The position numbers and the translations under genes were made by a program. A model generated the notes under the pieces. It did not search any database. It had not been told where the DNA came from and saw only the letters and a list, made by a program, of their open reading frames with translations. Below are positions 48,025 to 58,751 of a DNA stretch of 64,000 nt, one piece after another. This DNA comes from Kingdonia uniflora. Lineage: Eukaryota > Streptophyta > Magnoliopsida > Ranunculales > Circaeasteraceae. Position 1 is the first letter of the stretch. Every line of letters begins with the position of its first letter. Location: assembly GCA_014058105.1 (NCBI GenBank), contig JACGCM010001948.1, positions 3,596,001 through 3,660,000 of the forward strand, written 5' to 3'.

Positions 48025-48348
48025 CGCGATCGATTACCTCAAATAAATCAAATAGATCTGAGATTCAGATTAACATCTATCGCATCTCACGACCGGATCC
48101 AAAAAACTAATTTTTTTTGCAGAAGCATAGATTACGATTAGAGCAACACTACCAGAGAGACAGTGATAATCGTCGTTCTTCAAAACAGAGGAGAGAGGGC
48201 GGCGGCGTAAATCAGACCAACATGAATGAAAATCGCAACCCTAATTTTTTTTTATGAGGCGCGTTGCCCTCCTGCGACCTCCCAACGAACTCACCACCGA
48301 GTTCGATCAGCGAGGGTGTTGAACGAAGGTAACTCGCTCAAACACCAT

Positions 48349-48480
48349 ATAAAAATAGATTAGAGAGAGAAAAATATTATTAGGTTACATTATACTCTCT
48401 ATATATAGGAAATAGATAGTAAACTACTTCTATGGATAACCAATGTAAGACTAAAATAACATAAAATTGCTTTGCTAATA
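48349..48480 (-). repeat. Copia-B 5' LTR
   Basis: Matches the 3' LTR at 31251-31386 with several small indels; see the element entry. Confidence 0.7.
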
Positions 48481-48592
48481 AGTTCTACCGAGTGAGCCAG
48501 CATTAGCTCCTATTTTACGGGGTTTTTTTGCACAAATTATTAAGTGACATTAGATATCATCTAATCGCCGATGATAATTACCAATAAACCAT

Positions 48593-48890
48593 TCATGAAC
48601 AAGAACCTCTTTTGAATTATAATGGAACAGTAATGGGCTCTTAACAATATCTATCCATTAGAAACCCTAGAATGAGTTTAGCCATTGTGGGGATAGAAAT
48701 GAACCCCACATGAACAATAACCTTCTTTAGAATAATGAAAACGGTACTAGTCTCTTAACAATATCTCTCAATTATAAATCCTAAAATGAGTGTAGGCATT
48801 GAGTGATTATCCCCATATAAATGAAGGTCCTTCACAGTTACTAATGTCCATAAGCTATTGTAACTTCTTAGTATGAAGAGAAAAAGTGAC
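48593..48890 (-). pseudogene. Unit 3: two successive remnants of the PPR-DYW 3' end
   Basis: catgaacaagaacc...ccctagaatgagtttagcc (48596-48685) and catgaacaataacc...cctaaaatgagtg (48709-48800) are two head-to-tail copies of the intact gene's last codons and 3' flank (50383-50580). The second continues to taatgtccataagctattg (48841). So a small local duplication occurred inside unit 3. No coding capacity remains. Confidence 0.7.
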
Positions 48891-50364
48891 GGTGGAAGTG
48901 TATATTGAAAAATTAAGATAAAATTTCCATTTTAGGACAAGAAAAGCTCAGAAAAGGTGTAATGTTTCTCCAAACAGAAAAGTAGGCAACTTGCATTGTA
49001 TCTTTTAGCTTTTTAAAAGGTTAGTATATATATCATCTCCCAAACATTTCCCATGTCATGAGGCTGTAGCGGTCTGATATTGTTGTAAGGTGAGATGCCA
49101 AAAATCCCAGAGGGAATCTTTGGATATTTTCTCCTCTTCCATCCTAAATTCATTTAATATTCCCACTCAGCATAGTCAATGCCTTTTACAAAGAACAAAG
49201 TTTTTTTTCCCTTTGATCCGAATAATGTTTGACCTGTGTCTTACACTCTTCATCCGATAATAACATTCTCTAGACAGAAGCCAAGAAACTTGAAATATCT
49301 ATATCTACAAATTTAGTAGATTATTTACTAGCTGCGCTCTAATTTGTTATGTTTTCTTAGTTATTCACATAAATGTGTTCACCATTTATAATTACTCGTG
49401 CTTACATATGTATACGATTCTTTTTTTTTTTTTTTTTCGTTTATATGTATACGAAGTTTAATGCAACATAAACTTAAAGAATTGTTTGGCAGCTGTTATT
49501 GTTTGGGATATGTTTCCTTTGACTTTCGAGTTTTCCCTTCAAAGGCTGCTTTGGGATACTCATATTCTTATGGGTCTCGCTATGCCCTTCTTAGAAGGAA
49601 ATCTGGATTATTCAGTTCCTACTCCAACTGACTCAACCAAATTAAAGCTAGACCATGGCTTTTTGAATTAAACCTATTAATGTTGATAAAAGGTCTATAT
49701 TTACTTCCCCATTTTCTTGACTTCAATGACGAAAAATAGACACATATATCTCAAGGATTTTATTTCCTCCTAGCCCTGTCCCTTTTTTTTTATAAACTTA
49801 CATACTTTCAAAATAAAATTAACAAAGAAAGCGTACCTGAGATGTGGTTTTGATTGTAGGAGCTATTAGTACATCAGAACTACATGTCGTTTCTTTAGCA
49901 TAAATACAAGACCCCCTTGCTTGTGATATGCCTTATTGATATGCATGCTCCATTTAACCAACAAATGGGCGTTACAAACATGAACGACGCCATGAGAAAT
50001 CAACTTCATCAAGGATGCGTTTTCTGGGACACTTGGATCAGAGTTATCATCTGATGGCCAAATGGCATTGGCTTGTCCTGTCCCAATTTCAGATACTACC
50101 ATTTACAGCAACCATTTTATCTCTCATATTATTAGTATAACATGTATTTATGCTGACTGCATGTTTCCCCGTAAGCTGACTAAATCAAGCATCGCTGCTT
50201 CAGATTTGAGGATAAATAGTTGCACAAGTCTTCTACTTGAAATTTGAGATGCATCTCAACTTTAAACTTTGAATGACATTGACAACTAAGTCTCGAAAAA
50301 GCCCAGTGCTTTTTCGCAACAACTATCAAATCATATTGAATGTCACGTGATCGATCCAAGATAT
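48891..50364. other. Unit 3 upstream flank (truncated duplicated block)
   Basis: Collinear with the distal parts of the unit 1 and 2 flanks: aaaatcccagaggga near 49100; the catgttt..ccgtaa..aaatcaagcatcgctgcttcag stretch near 50160-50205 matches 24325-24370 and 30900-30930. The MIR169-containing proximal part is missing. T-run at about 49420-49438. No gene recognised. Confidence 0.6.
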
Positions 50365-52599
50365 TTACCAAAAATCCATACATGAACAAGAACCATCTTT
50401 AAAATTATGGAAGCGATACCGATCCCTTAAAACTATCTCTCTATCATAAACCCTAGAAACGAGTTTAGCCACCAAGTGGCAATCTCCGCAAACACGAAGA
50501 TTTTTCACAATGCGAAGTGGTGCTTGTGGGCTTGTACTAATTAGTCCATAGGCTATAGCTAATTTCTCGCTGTGGAGGTACAAAGCGTGCTCCTTCATAT
50601 CTTCTTCTTCGACATCCTGCAGTAGTACGGATTTATTTGGCATGTAACCTATCGATTTCAATCTTAACATGATTTCTTCCAACTTAGAATAAATTCTCCC
50701 ATTCAGAGGGTGAGAGTTATCTCCTACTAGAAACTCATGAACTAGCCCATTAATCTCTATTGAGCTACAACCTGGTTCTTTTTTTATTCTGGAATCTCTC
50801 ATAACTTTCCTTAACCGCGAGACTTCATCCCAATTCCCCAACTTGGCATGCATATTAGATAAAATCACATAAGCCCCATGATTTCCAGGCTCCAACTTAA
50901 TAAGACTGCTGAAGGCATGTTGAGCTAGGTCAACATTCCCATGAGTCCTACATGAACCAAGCAATGCACCCCACACAGAAGCACCAGGCACTATGGGCAT
51001 TTTCTCTATCAAAGTCACGGCTTCATCTATGAGGCCAGCTCGACCCAGGATATCAACCATACAAGCATAGTGCTTGACTTGAGGAGAAACACCATAGACA
51101 GGTACCATTCGATTGAAGTAGTACTTACCTTCATATACTAGTTTAGAATGGCTACATGCAGTTAACAAGTTAGTGAAAGTAACGGCGTTGGGCTTCACCT
51201 TAAACTCTTGCATGCGCAAAAAGAGATTAATCGCATCTCTACCACATCCGTGCATCCCCAATCCGGCAATCATAGCACTCCAAACATATACGTCTTTCTG
51301 TTCAGCTGACCAAAATACTTCAAGAGCTTTCTCAAGATCACCACATTTGGAATACATGTCAATGAGGGATGTTGTGATATGGCAATTCTGTTTCAACCCC
51401 TGCTTCTTTATGTAAACATGGATCCATCCACCCAAATCCATTGCACCCAGCTGAGCACAAGCTGAGAGTGTGCTAACGAGTGTGATCTGATCAGGTCTCG
51501 CATTCTTATTGAGTTGCAATTCATTGAAAAGAGTCAAGGCCTCATTTGGCCGACCATTCTGCTCATAAGCTGAGATGAGACAGTTCCAGGCTTCAACATC
51601 TTGTTTAGGCATTGCATTAAAAACACGCTGTGCCTCATCAAAATCTCCAGATTTTGCATACCCAGCAAGCATTGTTGTCCAAGAGAAAGAATCTTTCTCG
51701 GGCATATTCCCGAAGATTCTCTTAGCCTCTTCAAGACCCCCACATTTAACATACATATCTAGCATGGCGTTACTCAAAATCAAGCTCTCTTGGATGCTAT
51801 TCTTCTCAATATATGAATGAACCCATCTCCCCAAATCCAAGTTCAAAATCTTCGCACATGCCGAAACTACACTAACCATGGTCACATCATTCGGCCTCAT
51901 GTTTTCACTCTGCATTCCCTTAAACAACTCCAACGCTTCTCCAGGACAATCCCCATGTGCGTAAGCAGTAATTATAGTATTCCAAGAAATCACATCTCTC
52001 TTAGGAATCCTCAGAAAGACTTTATACGCCTCATCTAAATCCCCACACGATGCATAAAAATGAATCAAGGAATTCAGAATGAAAACATTCGAACCCAGCG
52101 AACTCGTCTTCATAACCATACCATGAAACACCACTCCCTCCTGACGTTCCCGTAACCCCACAGCCCTTGAGAGCTCCGAAGCCGCTTTGATAACAAAAGG
52201 GTAAGTGAATTTATTCGGCGCATCCGAACATTCATAAAGCATATCCAAGAATACCCTTAGGCTCTGGGAAGGATCAGCACTTGAAGCGTATCCTCGAATG
52301 AGAGTGTTCCACATGTAGATATTTGGTTCTGGTATTTGATCGAACACTCTCCGAGCGTAATCCAGGCTGGGCGAGAAAGGGGATAGAGCAGTAATAGTAA
52401 GTAGTCTGCTAACAGAGTACGCGTCGTGGATGAGTCCAATACGAAGCATGTGAGCGTGGATTTGCTTCACTTGGGACGCATCGGAACATTGATCAATTAG
52501 GGAAGTTATGGGGTGGTCGCGGTTTTTGATTGTAAAATTGGGATTTATGTGGTGATGGTGATTTGGGAGGTGAAGGAGTGGAAGAGTAAGGGTTGTCAT
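50365..52599 (-). CDS. OTP81: Pentatricopeptide-repeat protein, PLS-E-DYW class, OTP81-like
   Basis: Intronless 744-residue frame, normal for this class. I recognise it as the counterpart of Arabidopsis At2g29760 (OTP81/QED1), a chloroplast RNA-editing factor. It starts with a hydrophobic/His-rich presumed transit peptide, then a VKQIHAHMLRIG motif near residue 45 and successive P, L and S repeats (NTLIRGYASSADPSQSLRVF, NTIITAYAHGDCPGEALELF, NCLISAYEQNGRPNEALTLF). The E region has EPGNHGAYVILSNMHAKLGNW. The PG box is KKEPGCSSIEINGLVHEF. The DYW deaminase-like domain keeps HSE (about 676-678) and CGDCH (about 704-708), ending DFW instead of DYW. These residues bind zinc and are thought to catalyse C-to-U editing. 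It is the only intact copy in a four-unit array, with MIR169 copy 3 about 0.7 kb upstream. Confidence 0.92.
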   Translation of the reverse strand: MTTLTLPLLHLPNHHHHINPNFTIKNRDHPITSLIDQCSDASQVKQIHAHMLRIGLIHDAYSVSRLLTITALSPFSPSLDYARRVFDQIPEPNIYMWNTLIRGYASSADPSQSLRVFLDMLYECSDAPNKFTYPFVIKAASELSRAVGLRERQEGVVFHGMVMKTSSLGSNVFILNSLIHFYASCGDLDEAYKVFLRIPKRDVISWNTIITAYAHGDCPGEALELFKGMQSENMRPNDVTMVSVVSACAKILNLDLGRWVHSYIEKNSIQESLILSNAMLDMYVKCGGLEEAKRIFGNMPEKDSFSWTTMLAGYAKSGDFDEAQRVFNAMPKQDVEAWNCLISAYEQNGRPNEALTLFNELQLNKNARPDQITLVSTLSACAQLGAMDLGGWIHVYIKKQGLKQNCHITTSLIDMYSKCGDLEKALEVFWSAEQKDVYVWSAMIAGLGMHGCGRDAINLFLRMQEFKVKPNAVTFTNLLTACSHSKLVYEGKYYFNRMVPVYGVSPQVKHYACMVDILGRAGLIDEAVTLIEKMPIVPGASVWGALLGSCRTHGNVDLAQHAFSSLIKLEPGNHGAYVILSNMHAKLGNWDEVSRLRKVMRDSRIKKEPGCSSIEINGLVHEFLVGDNSHPLNGRIYSKLEEIMLRLKSIGYMPNKSVLLQDVEEEDMKEHALYLHSEKLAIAYGLISTSPQAPLRIVKNLRVCGDCHLVAKLVSRVYDREIVLRDRYRFHNFKDGSCSCMDFW

Positions 52600-53232
52600 G
52601 AGTGTTGTATTAGCAGTTAAAAATGGAGGGAGATTTTGTTAATGTTTTTCTTTTTTTGAAATAATGTGGGGTGTGTTTAGACTTAGGCGCATTAAAAGGC
52701 TAGCAAACCCAAAATGTGGAAGTAAAAGGCAGTGCTCGGTTAAAAATGCTGTTGTGGAGCTCAGTTCTAGCAACTCAGTCCCTCAAGTGAGGCTCTGGAT
52801 GGTTATTAAGACTATTATATACAAGGCACTCCCCTTGCAATGGTAATGCAAAGCATGGATTAAATTTAGGTCTATATTTGCCCCTAAATTTTCCTCATGT
52901 GTCAATTATTCAATGTGGGCGTCAAGTATATAGACTAAGGAGATGATCACTGGGGAGAATGTGTGTTATTTGCCTTTCAGAAGAACACGACAGAAAATAC
53001 AACTACACTACTATAGTAAAAGTATTTCAAATTCACAAGATTTTCTATTAAAGTTTTCTATGTAGTGGATTCCAAAGTACATCTACCAGAAGCCATATGT
53101 TGTATAAAATCCGACTGAAGAACTAAACTTTCATGTACGCCATTAAACACGAATCGCCCAGAAATAAGAAATAGCTAGAATAGAAAACTTATAAGACTAT
53201 GTAAGAAAAGACGATCTAGCATGAGAAATAAG

Positions 53233-53340
53233 AGGCAGTCAAGTTAGCCAAGGAGACTTGCCTATAAACCACGTACGGGTTTTCTAGACATGCCACCCTT
53301 TCGGAGGATATAGGCAAATCATCCTTGGCTACCAGACTAC
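53233..53340 (-). ncRNA. MIR169: MIR169-type microRNA precursor, copy 3
   Basis: The minus 5' arm 21-mer (53311-53331) begins TAGCCAAGGATGATTTGCC, differing from common miR169 only at position 14 (C to T). The 3' arm (about 53244-53265) reads TATAGGCAAGTCTCCTTGGC. Pairing is nearly continuous with one bulge, and the changed base can still form a G-U pair. The loop is about 45 bases. This is the best-paired of the three hairpins. Confidence 0.87.
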
Positions 53341-53427
53341 ACTCTCATCTTCATGTAAGACCTCCCTTTCCTCTTCATCACATCAACCTATACATTGGGT
53401 GCCTATATTCTTTTGTCCTCAAACCTC

Positions 53428-53435
53428 TATTTATA
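53428..53435 (-). promoter_or_regulatory. TATA box upstream of MIR169 copy 3
   Basis: TATAAATAGAGG on the minus strand, 97 bases upstream of the mature sequence; identical to the other two copies. Confidence 0.55.
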
Positions 53436-54110
53436 GGAAAATAAATGCCAAAATTTGTCCCTATGGTCATCAAGTTGCCTTGCCCATATATTTTTCTCAA
53501 ATCCCGATCTTTGAATTGTGTGGGTATGGAGGATCCCCTTTACCATAAGAATATATTCTTGCAATCTGCAGAAACAGCAATGCTATCAATATTACAGATT
53601 AGGCTCAATAATAAGGATATATTCGACAGAATGACAAAATAAAAATTCATAAAAAGTGTAATGTTTCTCCAAATAGCACATTAGGCAACTTGCATTGTAT
53701 CAATTTAAAACCTTTTAGCTCTTCCAAAGGTTATAATTCAAAAGCACTGGCACAAAACCATGAGGCTGCATGAGTTGATCTTGCTGAAAAGTGAGATGCC
53801 CAAAATCCCAGAGGGAATCTTTGGATTTTGACAAAAATCAATGCATAAGTCAATGTTTTTTACAAAGAACAAAAGTTGTATTCTCTCATCAGAAATCAGA
53901 ATAATGTTTTACCTGTGTTCATAATCTTCATCCGAAATTTGCATTGTACATGAAAAAGCCTAGTTTGGCATTTGTTGTTACTTGTAACTCTTTTTCCTAC
54001 TTCATGCACTAAGCCTTCATGCACCAAGCCTAGTTTGGCATGAGTCCAGCAGGATTGATATATATCTTCCAATGTGTTCTCACTATGTATTCTTACAAGG
54101 AAATGGCATG

Positions 54111-56115
54111 ACGTAAAATCAAGTCGCGGAAGCGGAAACTTGAAGATTATGAAAACCTAATTAAAATTAGAGTTTTCTCTAAACTCTAAAACTTAAAATA
54201 AACATAAACTAGGGCTAAACCTAAGCTTTATTCAATAACCACTGAGAAATAAATAACCTAGACCTCCCCTTTTATAGAACACAATGTGGGTTAGAATTTG
54301 GAAACCTAATTCTAATTGAAATAGAATTCTAGGAAAGTGCTAATAAGCTAGGTTGGGCCTCTCCAACAGGCTTTAAGCTAAAGACTAAAATATAAAACAT
54401 TAAATAAACATAAGTCATACGGTGGGTGGACGACCCTATAAGGGATGTGTCACATCATGGCAAATATGTTATTCTTGCAACGTAAGCGGAATATCGGTTT
54501 ACAATGTATTGGGGATGAGACCTGAAAGGTACAAGTGAATTGAGCCAAATTCTATTTTATCTTCCGTTGTTTTCTTAGTGCATGAAGTAGCACTTAAATC
54601 AGCTTTTCTTTGCTGAAACTTAGTAGAATGAAATTTAAATTTCATCAGGATCATAAGTCCAAAACTATTGTCTCGTAAATTTAACCGAAGACGCCCCCTA
54701 AAATCCATCTATGTGAAGGGAAGAAATAACTGCATATCCAAAGTCAGTGAGCCCGCTGTGTGCTTGGTGATCAAACTGCAATAAGTTGTCTTCCAAAGAC
54801 TCATTTTTAAATTAAATGTGTTTCATGTTACATCTGGTGAAGTATATCAAGGACATTCATATCATAATCAATTTGCCAACCATCATGGGCAGCTCAAAAT
54901 ATGCAGGAATGCGTCAGATGATATATCGATGGTAAACTTAATACTTGAAATACTAATTTTCATCTGTAACCTTCAGTTGGCTTCTGTTAATTCTCACAAC
55001 ATACTAGTATGATAAGTTAGGCTAAATGCAGTTTAATTTTCAGGGCATTACTCTGGTTAGCCTCCGGAAATTCTTTACAACAAACAACATAGATGGAGGT
55101 AAGATATGCTTACAATGAGGTCAAACATACAAGTTTATTTTTTTATGAACAAGTTTGATGAAACCGGCCACTTCAAATCTGTGGTATTTAAATTCATAAC
55201 TGTTTAATTTTGATTTTCATTAAAAAAACTATCTCTTTCAAGCTATGAAGATGCTTCTTGGACTAGTTGCAATTTCAATGTAGACTGTACTTTTTATAAT
55301 GACCAAGCGTAATGAAAACGGCCTACTGGATTAACCAAATGGCACAAGAAAGAGAGAGAGAGAGAGAGAGGTAAATGTAACTTCTTAAACATTATTAGCA
55401 CTACTCAAGAATAAAACTGAGGCAATTGGTGCAGTACAAGAGAGAAAAGAAAGCTCCAGCTGATTTTGACCTTGATTTGCGTTAAAGATATCATTAAGCA
55501 ATGACAAATGGAAGAAAGCTGAAGATGACGAAGTTAATATTGCTTTATCACTTTCTTTGCTCTCACCCACATCCTCAAAACATAGCAGATTGATCAAGGG
55601 TGGCGATAGTACTAGAAACTCTGCAAATCAGATTGGCAAGTACAATATGTAGGAAACGCAATTGGAAGTGGGATCTAGAAGTAGTTGTTCAAAGGGTGTT
55701 CTCTTTTTATATGTTTACATCATAAATCGATTCCTTAAAACTTCATTTACTACAAATAAAAGTATGGATGGCTTCTTACCTTTTCCGCTTGGTAAATATT
55801 GAAATCGTGCACTCGAAGGAGCCGAGTATCTTGAACACGGCACCCACAAAAATTCTTCATAATGTATGGAAGTATCTAAGTTTATGGCAATTCTTCCTGA
55901 ATTTATTTTTTAAGTTGCTGAGAGTTATAGGTTCAAGTCAAGTTTTGGACTTTTGAGTAACGGCTTTCTAACCAGATAATTTCAGCTATCATACTTGGTT
56001 GAATTATAAACAATACCAAGGTTGAGACTAAAAATAAGATCTAAATAATTTTAATTTCATCTTCCAATGCTTGATAGAAAAGAGTTACTGCACCAATAGG
56101 AAATAAAACATAAAC
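54111..56115. other. Intergenic sequence, no recognised gene
   Basis: Short open frames (54499-54708 minus, 55385-55597 minus, 54818-55012 plus) show no motif I know. An (AG)n microsatellite lies at about 55351-55371. 54110-54480 contains aaacctaatt repeats and looks inserted relative to unit 1, but I could not define ends. Confidence 0.4.
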
Positions 56116-56195
56116 CCTAACTGAGCTTATCGTAAAGACAGCAAAACTCGAGAACCCTAATCCTAGCTATTACTGAATATATCACGATAATATTC

Positions 56196-57568
56196 TTATG
56201 ATCCGGTGAGAAGTGGAAGGACAGTGGTCTCATAAATGTTGGCAAGAACTTGGTATGTAGCTTGTGTTGGATGAACAGCGTCCCAGAAAACATATCTTGA
56301 GGCGTCAGGACATGTCGGAATGACTCCGCTGCAAAGAGGACCCATCTCCATCGTCCCTGTTCCACAGCATCCCCGCGATGTTTCATGAAAACCATATCTC
56401 CCCGGGTTTGTGATCATGTCCATCAATGGATTGTAGATGTCAACATATGCAATTTTTACTCCAGGAAGTGTTGTTTGTAATCTGTTGATAAGAGACTGAA
56501 GCTTGGTATTGTAAACCTGTGAGTCAGTGTTTTGTTGTGTCACACAAACACGCTGAAACATATGTGGGCTTGGCATAAAGCTGCCTGTGGTAACCTGGAA
56601 CGGAAGACAGCCGATTGGAGGAAGACCGGTTATAGATAGTTTCCGTGCTCCCATGCTGTATAGCCGCTGCATGCAAGAGAAAACAACAAATACAATTACC
56701 ATCTTGATGAACATATTTAAAAAGAACTTCTAATAGTCCATGTTAATCCACAAATAAAAGTAGCGTGTTTCACTGAAAGTAGGCCTAATTCGTAAAATAT
56801 GGACCCTTAAAACATGAAAACCTAGTTTGATACTTGCATGATCAACTTCAACAAATATTGTTTCTTTTGAAGTGTCAAAAACATAAAATTAAAAAACGAA
56901 AAACGAAAAACGAAAAAGAAAAGATTGTAAAAATGTACCTCGACAAAAGTTTCTAGGTTCCGTAGCAAGAAATCTTGGTAAGCAGAAATCGAAAACTGCA
57001 ATCTCCTAGTCCCAGGTAACCCATAGAAGCTCCAAATCAAATCGCTAGTCCCAGAGCCAATAGCAAATAACGCGTCTCCTACTACTTGATTAGCTCTTTG
57101 CAACCCGAAACGCCTTTGGATGCGGCCCAAACACCGTCTAAAGTGCCTCAGTTGTGTATTCATATGTAAAGCATTAATCACAGTTGCTGTAAAATCGTCC
57201 AAACCCGTTCCCGCAGATGCAAAGCTAACACCGGTAAGAAGGTCTTGATTAGGAACTGTTTTGTTCAAATAAGCCGGTAACTCACTCTTGATTCCCAACA
57301 TGGAGACCAAGTAATCTGTGGGAAGTCTCCCATTGGTAAACCTTCCCGAAGCAACATGAGAGGGGAAATCGCGCCCATAAGGAACGTGATTGGCTTTGAA
57401 GAAGGTGAGGAGGGCATTATTGTTACCAGGGTCGAGAGTGGAGTCCCCAAAAGCAAACACGGCTGATATGTTGTGGGGAGGAGCGATTGAAGAAGCGCTT
57501 TGTGAAGAGACATGAAGGGGAAGAACAAGAGCAAGGAGGAAGAAGAAAAAGATTGCTCTGTGAGCCAT
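56196..57568 (-). CDS. GDSL esterase/lipase (SGNH hydrolase), two exons
   Basis: Exon 1 is 56939-57568 (210 codons, ends GAG|GTACAT). Exon 2 is 56196-56666 (after ATGCAG|CGG, phase 0), 156 codons plus stop, total 366 residues, normal for the plant family. The N-terminus MAHRAIFFFFLLALVLPLHV is a signal peptide, so the enzyme is probably secreted. Block I is FAFGDSTLDPGNNN (nucleophile Ser). Block II is GVSFASAGTGLDD (Gly). Block V is FWDAVHPTQATYQ (Asp...His). Block III reads AIGSGTSDL where GxND is expected, so the oxyanion-hole Asn is Ser here. Other family marks are LPPIGCLPFQ and RGCCGTG. Substrate unknown; the family hydrolyses lipids, cutin-like or acetyl esters. The frame is intact and the splice sites canonical. 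Confidence 0.9.
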
Positions 57569-57625
57569 TGTTGTTTGTTTCTCCAGTTTGATTTCTATGA
57601 TTTGATAATGAGTTAAGACCTGTCT

Positions 57626-57633
57626 TATTTATA
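57626..57633 (-). promoter_or_regulatory. TATA box of the GDSL gene
   Basis: TATAAATA on the minus strand, 58 bases upstream of the ATG, leaving a short 5' UTR of about 30 bases. Confidence 0.6.
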
Positions 57634-57639
57634 GAGTTC

Positions 57640-58300
57640 AATACTAACTGAGTCCTAATTGTAGTAGCACTTGGTTTACTTCTATGAGTTTGAATAATAG
57701 TTTATGTTGGAATCTTGTCCTTGAGTTATGGAATCCTATTTAGAGAGGTTCATACTATGTGAGTTTGACTCATAGTAGAACTTGGCTTAGGATTTGGACA
57801 AGGTCATAGTAATAGAGTTCGAATAAGAGTTTATGTTGGAATCATGTCTTTGAATGAGAGTAGGATTGTAGTAAAAGGTTAATAAATAAGTAAGAGGTTA
57901 ATACAATCATAGTAGCACTTGGTTTAGTTTCTTAAAAAAAATTGGGTTTTTTTTACAGACAATAGTAATTGCACTTTGAATTCTAGTAGCATTTTCTCAC
58001 CTTTGTAAGAGTTTCACTTCTTCTCTTAAACCCTCCTCTTACTAGTCGTTGAAAATAGTGTGAGGGCAATGGTGTTCTTAGAGATGACACAACTTCTTGT
58101 TGGTTGCCTTCGGTGGCTGTTTTCTTCTTCCCATGAAATGAATACTATTTTAGTAGATAACCGTGACTGCTGTGACTGCTGAACTTGCGAGAGTGTCTAC
58201 TTAAATTGTGACTGTAGTTTGTAACCTTTTCTATTCATCCAACACTAGTTTGAAATCTACACTGGATTGTAACTGTGTTACAAGTTTTTTTTAAGAGGTT
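57640..58300. repeat. Degenerate repeats upstream of the GDSL gene
   Basis: gtttatgttggaatc(t/a)tgtc occurs near 57700 and 57831; tag(c/a)acttgg(t/c)tta occurs near 57665, 57776 and 57912. This suggests diverged ~120-140-bp tandem copies in the GDSL upstream region. The rest of the stretch has no gene. Confidence 0.5.
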
Positions 58301-58717
58301 TTTAGCTTATACCCCCCAGTTGGTTCCTGATAATAGCGTTTACCCCCATGTTTGTCATTTATGAGGGTTTACCCCCCATTTTGCCGTTGACTAACAGTCA
58401 ACGGTCTTTGACTGACGTTGACTCGTTTTAAAAAAAATTACTGACCATTTTACCCCTCACGTGACAAGCACGTGACTTTAACTCGTTCGAACGACAAGAG
58501 TTTCATGACAAAAATTCCAGGGGACTTGATTCCTCGTTCGAACGACAAGAGAAATATAAAAACTCTAGTGATCTTCATTATTGTTCATGTTTGTTCAAGC
58601 TCTCTCTCTCTCTCACCATTGTTGTTCAACTGCGATTCTCCTCTACCTTTTGTTGGTTTCACTGCTTTACCACCTCCAATTCGAAGTGTGGTTTTCCAAT
58701 TTGGTAAGCTTTGCTCT

Positions 58718-58751
<34 letters not shown>

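Larger units (their letters stand above)
31251..48480 (-). mobile_element. Copia element (copia-B), interrupted by a nested gypsy element
   Basis: Short LTRs of about 130 bp bound the element, with a 5-bp flank agtcc (31246-31250) / agttc (48481-48485), one change. A polypurine tract (GTTTGAGGGGGAG, minus, about 31387-31399) abuts the 3' LTR. Minus-strand order is gag, protease, integrase, RT, RNase H from 48024 to 31393. Without the nested gypsy (32266-44449 plus its 5-bp duplication) it is about 5.0 kb, normal for copia. It sits in the PPR array between the unit 2 flank and the unit 3 remnant. Confidence 0.85.
52600..54110. other. PPR promoter and unit 4 upstream flank
   Basis: A possible TATA for the PPR gene (TATATAA, minus, about 52813-52819) lies about 215 bases upstream of its ATG. 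From about 52870 the sequence is collinear with 27690-28900 and 20900-22120, including MIR169 copy 3. Similarity stops near 54100 at acaaggaaatgg, where unit 1 continues differently (22112). That is the array's edge or a later insertion. Confidence 0.55.

Noticed and set aside
51173..52038. Several 60-81-codon plus-strand frames
   Set aside because: Shadows on the opposite strand of the intact PPR gene.
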